In this document: positions 59,294 through 64,000 of the stretch, one piece after another
Position numbering within the stretch: position 1 is the stretch's first letter
Layout: each line of letters opens with the position of its first letter
Source: Holtermannia corniformis
Taxonomy: Eukaryota > Basidiomycota > Tremellomycetes > Holtermanniales
Direction: 5' to 3'
Assembly (NCBI GenBank): GCA_001599935.1
Contig: BCIJ01000006.1
Location: 405,373 to 469,372 of the forward strand
DNA: 64,000 nucleotides
Notes under the pieces: model-generated
What the model saw: the letters and a program-made list of their open reading frames with translations, nothing else
What the model was told of the DNA's origin: nothing
Database searches by the model: none
Made by a program: the position numbers and the translations under genes

Positions 59294-62200
59294 TTAAAGT
59301 CGTCGCTGCTGCGGGTGGATCGTGGGCGAGGTCATCTCGATTTCCTCATCGGATGCAGTCTCCTTGCGCCGGCCGACGGGTTGAGCAGGCATGGCGGCTT
59401 GAGGCGGTTGAGGCATGGGCATGCGCTGACGAACACTTTGGGCCGGCGTACCAACTCGCGAGGGCGCCACGGATGCGCCGTTCAGCTCACTGTGCTCGTC
59501 GAAGACATCTGAACGGGATCAGCACTCAGCTAATGGGGACGGCTGAGAAATAACCTTGCGACGGATCATTGACGATGCCTCGCGAGTCGGTCAACTTGTT
59601 TGCAGTCGCAGACTGGAAGGTCGGCGGCGGGCTGCGGCTGTCGACGCGCTCGGCCTGAGCCTGCTTGGCTTGGATCTCCTCCCATGGCACCACTGTGATA
59701 CCCCGTCAAACCGGACAAAGACGTGTGAAACAACTCACAAGTGTATTGAACAGGGTCGGCGGGGGCAGGCTCTGGGTTGCCAGCGTCACCTGGGCCGAAG
59801 ATCTTGGTGTCCGCCAAGCTGGGTGCATGTCAGTCCACACACTATTGCGCACGGGCACGTCGCGTACAAGCCCTTCAGTGCACACAGCCACTTGTTGCGT
59901 CGCTGCACCTTGAGAGCACCTTGTTGCCAGTTGGACTTGAACTTGATGTCGGCCTTGAGCACCATCTTGCCTTGCGCGGGAATGTCGTCGACCGTGACTG
60001 TTGCCCCGTCAGCTACAGAAGAGGTCCTGACAGCAAGACGCACCATCAAACACGGGCAAGTAATCCCGCTTGTTCACGTTGCAAAACTCGAGCATCTTTT
60101 CGCGAAGAGCCTGTAATTGCTCGAAGCTGGTTGCAAAGTCAACCTCGAATACGAAAGTCTCGGAAGTTGGGCCTGAGCGGCGAACTGCGGGTCGTCAAGA
60201 AGAGTTCAATGAGGCCACGCAAAGAACTCACTGTTGTCGATGAATTTGGTGTTGAGGATGTTGTTCGACACGAAAGTGTACTTGCCATCCAGCTTCTGCA
60301 AAGTCGTGCTCATGAGCTGCATGGACTTGACAACATAGCCGACGCCACTGCACCACTCGTTAGCGCTCTCTTGCAACATGGCAAACGAGCTTACTCGACA
60401 TCGACGCGGTCTCCAACATCGAATGGGTGTTTGACGAAAAGAAAGATGCAAGCGCCAAGAATCTCCTGCATCGTCGTGCCAATGAGCCACGAGAGACCAA
60501 GGATGAATGTGCCCGCAGATGTGACAAGAGTAGTGAGCTTGGTAGTCTGTCTTGGTGTCAGCCACGGCATCTGTATATTACGATCTCTACTCACAACCAT
60601 GGCAGCCATGACCAAGACGACAATGACGAACACGACGCAGAGGAAGATGTCGTCGAGGCGCCGGACAGCGCCGTCAAGGTCACGCATCGACGCCTCCAAG
60701 CTCAGTCGCTCGCGATGCATCTCCATGCACGCAATCTCGATCTCGTCACGGGTGGCGTCACCGTTCAAGTCCTGGTCGAAGATGGAAAAGGCGGCTTGTG
60801 CGGTTTCCAGGTTCGGAAAGCTGGTTCCGTCAGCCTAACTTAACAGAACAACGCAGACTCACAATCGAGCAACGTCCTCGATCATGAGATGCTCGGCACC
60901 AGGCTGGCGGAAAGAGTAGTACAATCGGCGAGCGAGCTGCTTGGTCTTGTTGGCACTGCCAAGAGCGGCTGTCACCTTGTTTGCTGGCGAGTTGGTCTGC
61001 AGCACACTCTGACCGGCCATCTCCGAAGCGACGTTCCCCAGGGCACTATTCCATATAAGTCCCCTAGCTTGAACTCAGACAGAAGTGTGACTGACGTGGT
61101 CGTAGTCTGTACCGCCGACCGAAGACCCTTCAATGCCTTGCGAACGGCAAGCTTGGGGATCTGCCCGGCGCGCGTCTTTCCTGAAGAGTTGTCGCGCAGC
61201 GTGTCAGAGCGGCCGGGAATCTAGCACGGTTCGGTTAGTCAAGAACGCATGTATTGGGTGACCTACATCGTGCGAGTTTATGTAGAGAGTGACCAGGGCC
61301 TTGACTTTAAACTTTTGCTCCCTGATCCGGTCTGTACGCGTCAGCATGAGTCTAGTAGAGGGCTCGATGCGCTGACCCTCGTACGAATCCTGATGGAAGC
61401 GGTAGCTGTGACCCGTCAGCAACGTTACAAGTGGCAACTGCGACGCACGCAATGATCTGGATGATCGTCTTCTCGGCGGCATACACGAGCGAGCACAAGA
61501 ACAGCCCGAACAGGAGGTTGGCCATCGTAGTCAAGTTGCTGCGTGAATTGGCGGCTTGGTCGCCGATATAGTGGTTGATGATCAGCGGCGTAAACGAGAT
61601 CCAAACGGCAGCAAGCCAGACGCAGAGCTTGAGGAAACGACCCAGGGCGCGAACGACGTCGGTGTATGCGCGAGCGGTTGGGATGACAGAGCCGACGGTC
61701 GCACGGAACACGGCGGGGAGCATCATGAAGGCAGCCGTGGCAGCCCAGAAGCCAACCCACAGCACAGAGAGCCAGATTGACCACCAGATCTAGAATGTCA
61801 GTGTTCAATACACCAGAAATGGATCAACGGACCAGCTTGACCTCCCACACTGTCGCCTCTGTGTTACCAGTGAGGCCAATGATACCAGGGATCCAGAGAA
61901 GCGCAAGAACAGGGATGATGTACAAGATCCAGCGGGTGATGATCGACTTGGATAGCAAGTAATAGTACAGGCGTGCAAACTGTGGCTCGTGAGCACATTG
62001 ACAGCTGTTTGATGCGCGCGCGCTTACCTTGTTGGTCGCAACATCACCCTCGGCAAAGCGCAGGTTTTCAACGCTCGCATTCGCCGTCTTGAACTCCTCC
62101 CATTCGGCCTTCTCGCCATGACCACGGCCAACGCCAAGCAGGTCCCACGAGTTGTGTCGCGAGCCGAGCTTGGGTCGGTGACCCTTCTCGCTTCGGTAAT

Positions 62201-63475
62201 CTTCATTCGGCGTGTTCGTTCCCTCTGTCCCACCAGGAGAGTTGCTGAACGGCTTGAATGAGAAACGATTCTTCTGGCGGTAGCTCGACGCCGACGGGCT
62301 GTCGCGTCCATTGACAGTTGGTGAAGCTGAATGAGGGTGTTCAGACGGCGGCGCCAGTGGGATCGAGTACTGCTGCGTCATCTGCGGTGATGGAGGGTAG
62401 TGCACCCTGTTGGCGCCGCTCGCATCTGGCGATGGCATGTGCGCCGGAGGGAGCAGTGGTTGCGAGTTGTAGTGCGCTGCAAAAGTCAGCAATGTGCATC
62501 TCTTGCGAACAACCACAACGGGCGGGCACGCGTGGGGCTTGATATCATGGCGCGAAAACCAGCGAGGCGCACTGCCATCGGCTGACAGCTGCGGCCGCCG
62601 CCGCCACGTGAACACGATCACGAGCTGCCGGCATTCTCGGAATCGCCTCGGAGATTGCAATTGTCTCCGGTCAGCACTGCAATGGCCGGGTAGTGAGGGG
62701 AGGAAGAAGTGATTCGTGGTGGATAGCGGCCATAAAGCCGCTGTCAAGAAGAGATCGTGCAATTACGCACTTCAACCGGCACTCTGTCTAGTTTTCTTGG
62801 CCGTAAAGCCGATCCAATGCCGCCATCTACGAGAACTGCCCAAGTGTGCAATAGTCCCATGTTGGCAGCAAGGCAGTCAGCGAATCCACATAGTGGGGTT
62901 CACTAGCTGTATCCGGACCATCAAAGCTGAAGCCGAGCCCGTTGCGAATCAGCCGTGCAAGTGATCTCCTCTGTAGCGACGCAGAGGCGGGCCTGCAAGC
63001 ACAACAGAGCTCGATACAGCCCAATTACACGGCGGCCTCGGCAGTGTATGCTGGTTGGCGACCAGGAATCCTTCCGGCGGTACATGACTCTTGCTCGCCT
63101 CAGCGCTCACTCGCCACACCGATAACTTCACAGCACAGAGCTTGACTGCTTCAGACGTTCCAGAATTACTCACCCTCATTGCGACCATCGCCTGGTGAGT
63201 GCAGTGGGCTTCGCGAATCCTCTCGCTCTATTTGATAGCCGTTCATGGGGAGACCCGGGGCAAGTCCGCTGTCAGGGTATGTCGAAACAGACTCAAAGCT
63301 AAGTAGCGATCAGCCTCCAACGTCTGTGCAAGGAGGATAGTCCTCACCGGTGGTGCTGAGCGCCCGTGTCGAGATAGCCCAATCCTGCCTCCTCTTCGTC
63401 GTGCCGAGCTGGGAGCTGAGGAGGTCTGTCACTGAGCTGGTAGCGTGACGTGCTGTGCTGGCGGTCGGTTGCCAT
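59294..63475 (-). CDS. MscS-like mechanosensitive channel with EF-hand (Msy1/Msy2 type)
   Basis: Start MATDRQHSTSRYQLSD (ATG 63473-63475); stop TAA at 59294-59296; roughly 970 residues. After two N-terminal exons a 697-nt intron (62477-63173) leads to HYNSQPLLPPAHMPSPDAS and a Ser/Pro-rich cytosolic part. Membrane helices follow (WILYIIPVLALLWIPGIIGL, SVLWVGFWAATAAFMMLPAV, LFGLFLCSLVYAAEKTIIQI). A single EF-hand (DQDLNGDATRDEIE) comes next, then the MscS pore region (FVIVVLVMAAMV, TLVTSAGTFILGLSWLIG) and the strongly conserved QEILGACIFLFVKHPFDVGD. The C-terminal beta/alpha domain includes VDDIPAQGKMVLKADIKFKS. Fission-yeast Msy1/Msy2 of this layout are ER channels that limit Ca2+ rise under hypo-osmotic shock. 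The N-terminal exons are inferred from splice signals; a shorter start at 62438 is possible. Confidence 0.92.
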
Positions 63476-64000
63476 GGTGGCCGTCGGAACTAGCCTTAGC
63501 TCGAGTCGTCGAGTCTCAAGCTACAGCGATAGCAAGTGAGCGCAGGTGCTAGTGGCTGCGTGAGTGTTTTTCGTGCGGTGCGGACATGACGAGCCCGTTG
63601 TTAGCACTCTTTGTGGAGGCGCCCATTTACTGCTTTGGGTAAAAAGTGACGCACCCTGGGAACGTCCGCCCCGTTTCACGTTTGAAACGCTGCATTCACC
63701 GTGGAGCACGGGCTATAAAGAGACGCCTTCCGAAAGGGCTTCATCGTCGCTGCCGACAGAGTGGAGCCGTGATGTGGGATGTCTTTTGATGCATCGAAAG
63801 GAAGGATTCAGTATTGGTGGAGTGGATTGTGTCACCCCAAAGGAGGCGGCAAATGACGAAGGGCATCGCATTGGGCTGCGCACAGTTTGTGACGCCCTTC
63901 GAGCGATGTAGATACAACAAGAGACGACGCGGAAGACGAGGGAGCGCGGCGGCACAGCCGCAGCGCACAGACAGTGGTGCGATTAGCACCAGTGGCACTT
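63476..64000. other. Right edge, no gene recognised
   Basis: These 525 bp lie upstream of the MscS start and probably include its promoter and 5' UTR. Short open frames on both strands (about 60-115 codons) show no family resemblance. Confidence 0.4.

Overview
The window looks like gene-dense nuclear DNA from a filamentous or dimorphic fungus, most likely a basidiomycete. The reasons are intron structure and gene content. Nearly every gene is cut by many introns of about 43-60 nt with GTRNGT-type donors, a CTGAC/CTAAC-like branch site and a nearby AG. The genes include fungal-specific families: a Zn2Cys6/fungal_trans regulator, an Alr/Mnr2-type CorA transporter, a GH18 chitinase and a fungal EF-hand MscS channel. 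A complex I assembly factor indicates a lineage that respires through complex I, unlike budding yeast. I cannot name the species. Gene models below were spliced by eye from frame, donor, branch and acceptor signals, so exon ends of unfamiliar proteins are less certain than those of known families.

Layout. 1-3.2 kb: a possible gene end, an intergenic stretch with a hairpin, and a Lys-rich nuclear-type protein (-). 4.2-14.6 kb: exportin-1/CRM1 (-) head-to-head with a DDX41-type DEAD-box helicase (+), then a CorA Mg transporter (+). 14.6-21.9 kb: membrane-anchored GH18 chitinase (-), Wee1 kinase (+), neuronal calcium sensor/frequenin (-). 22.3-32.1 kb: a SCAMP (-) and a GW/WG-repeat protein (+) diverge from a shared promoter, and each carries a giant intron (2,322 and 1,957 nt). 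32.4-38.7 kb: a membrane protein (-), XPA/Rad14 (-), a Gir2-like RWD protein (+), signal peptidase SPC2 (-), NDUFAF2-like complex I factor (+). 38.8-47.1 kb: a large disordered protein, a CCoAOMT-type O-methyltransferase and two unknown proteins (all -). 47.8-63.5 kb: an ABCC/MRP transporter (+), a Zn2Cys6 regulator (+), a DUF1275 membrane protein (-) and an MscS channel (-).

This is mostly housekeeping chromosome: nuclear export, RNA helicase, DNA repair, cell-cycle control, protein secretion and ion transport. No operon-like logic is visible; gene pairs share divergent promoters or converge within 60-120 bp.

Three things stand out. First, a GW/WG-rich protein looks like an Argonaute-hook (RNA silencing) factor and contains two anomalous introns. 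Second, microexons of 7, 7, 15 and 16 nt each encode part of a defining motif (GH18 catalytic box, Zn cluster, NDUFAF2 core, ABC signature). Third, some otherwise conserved proteins differ at key residues (Thr at the leptomycin-B cysteine position of CRM1; changed motifs V and VI in the DDX41 homologue).
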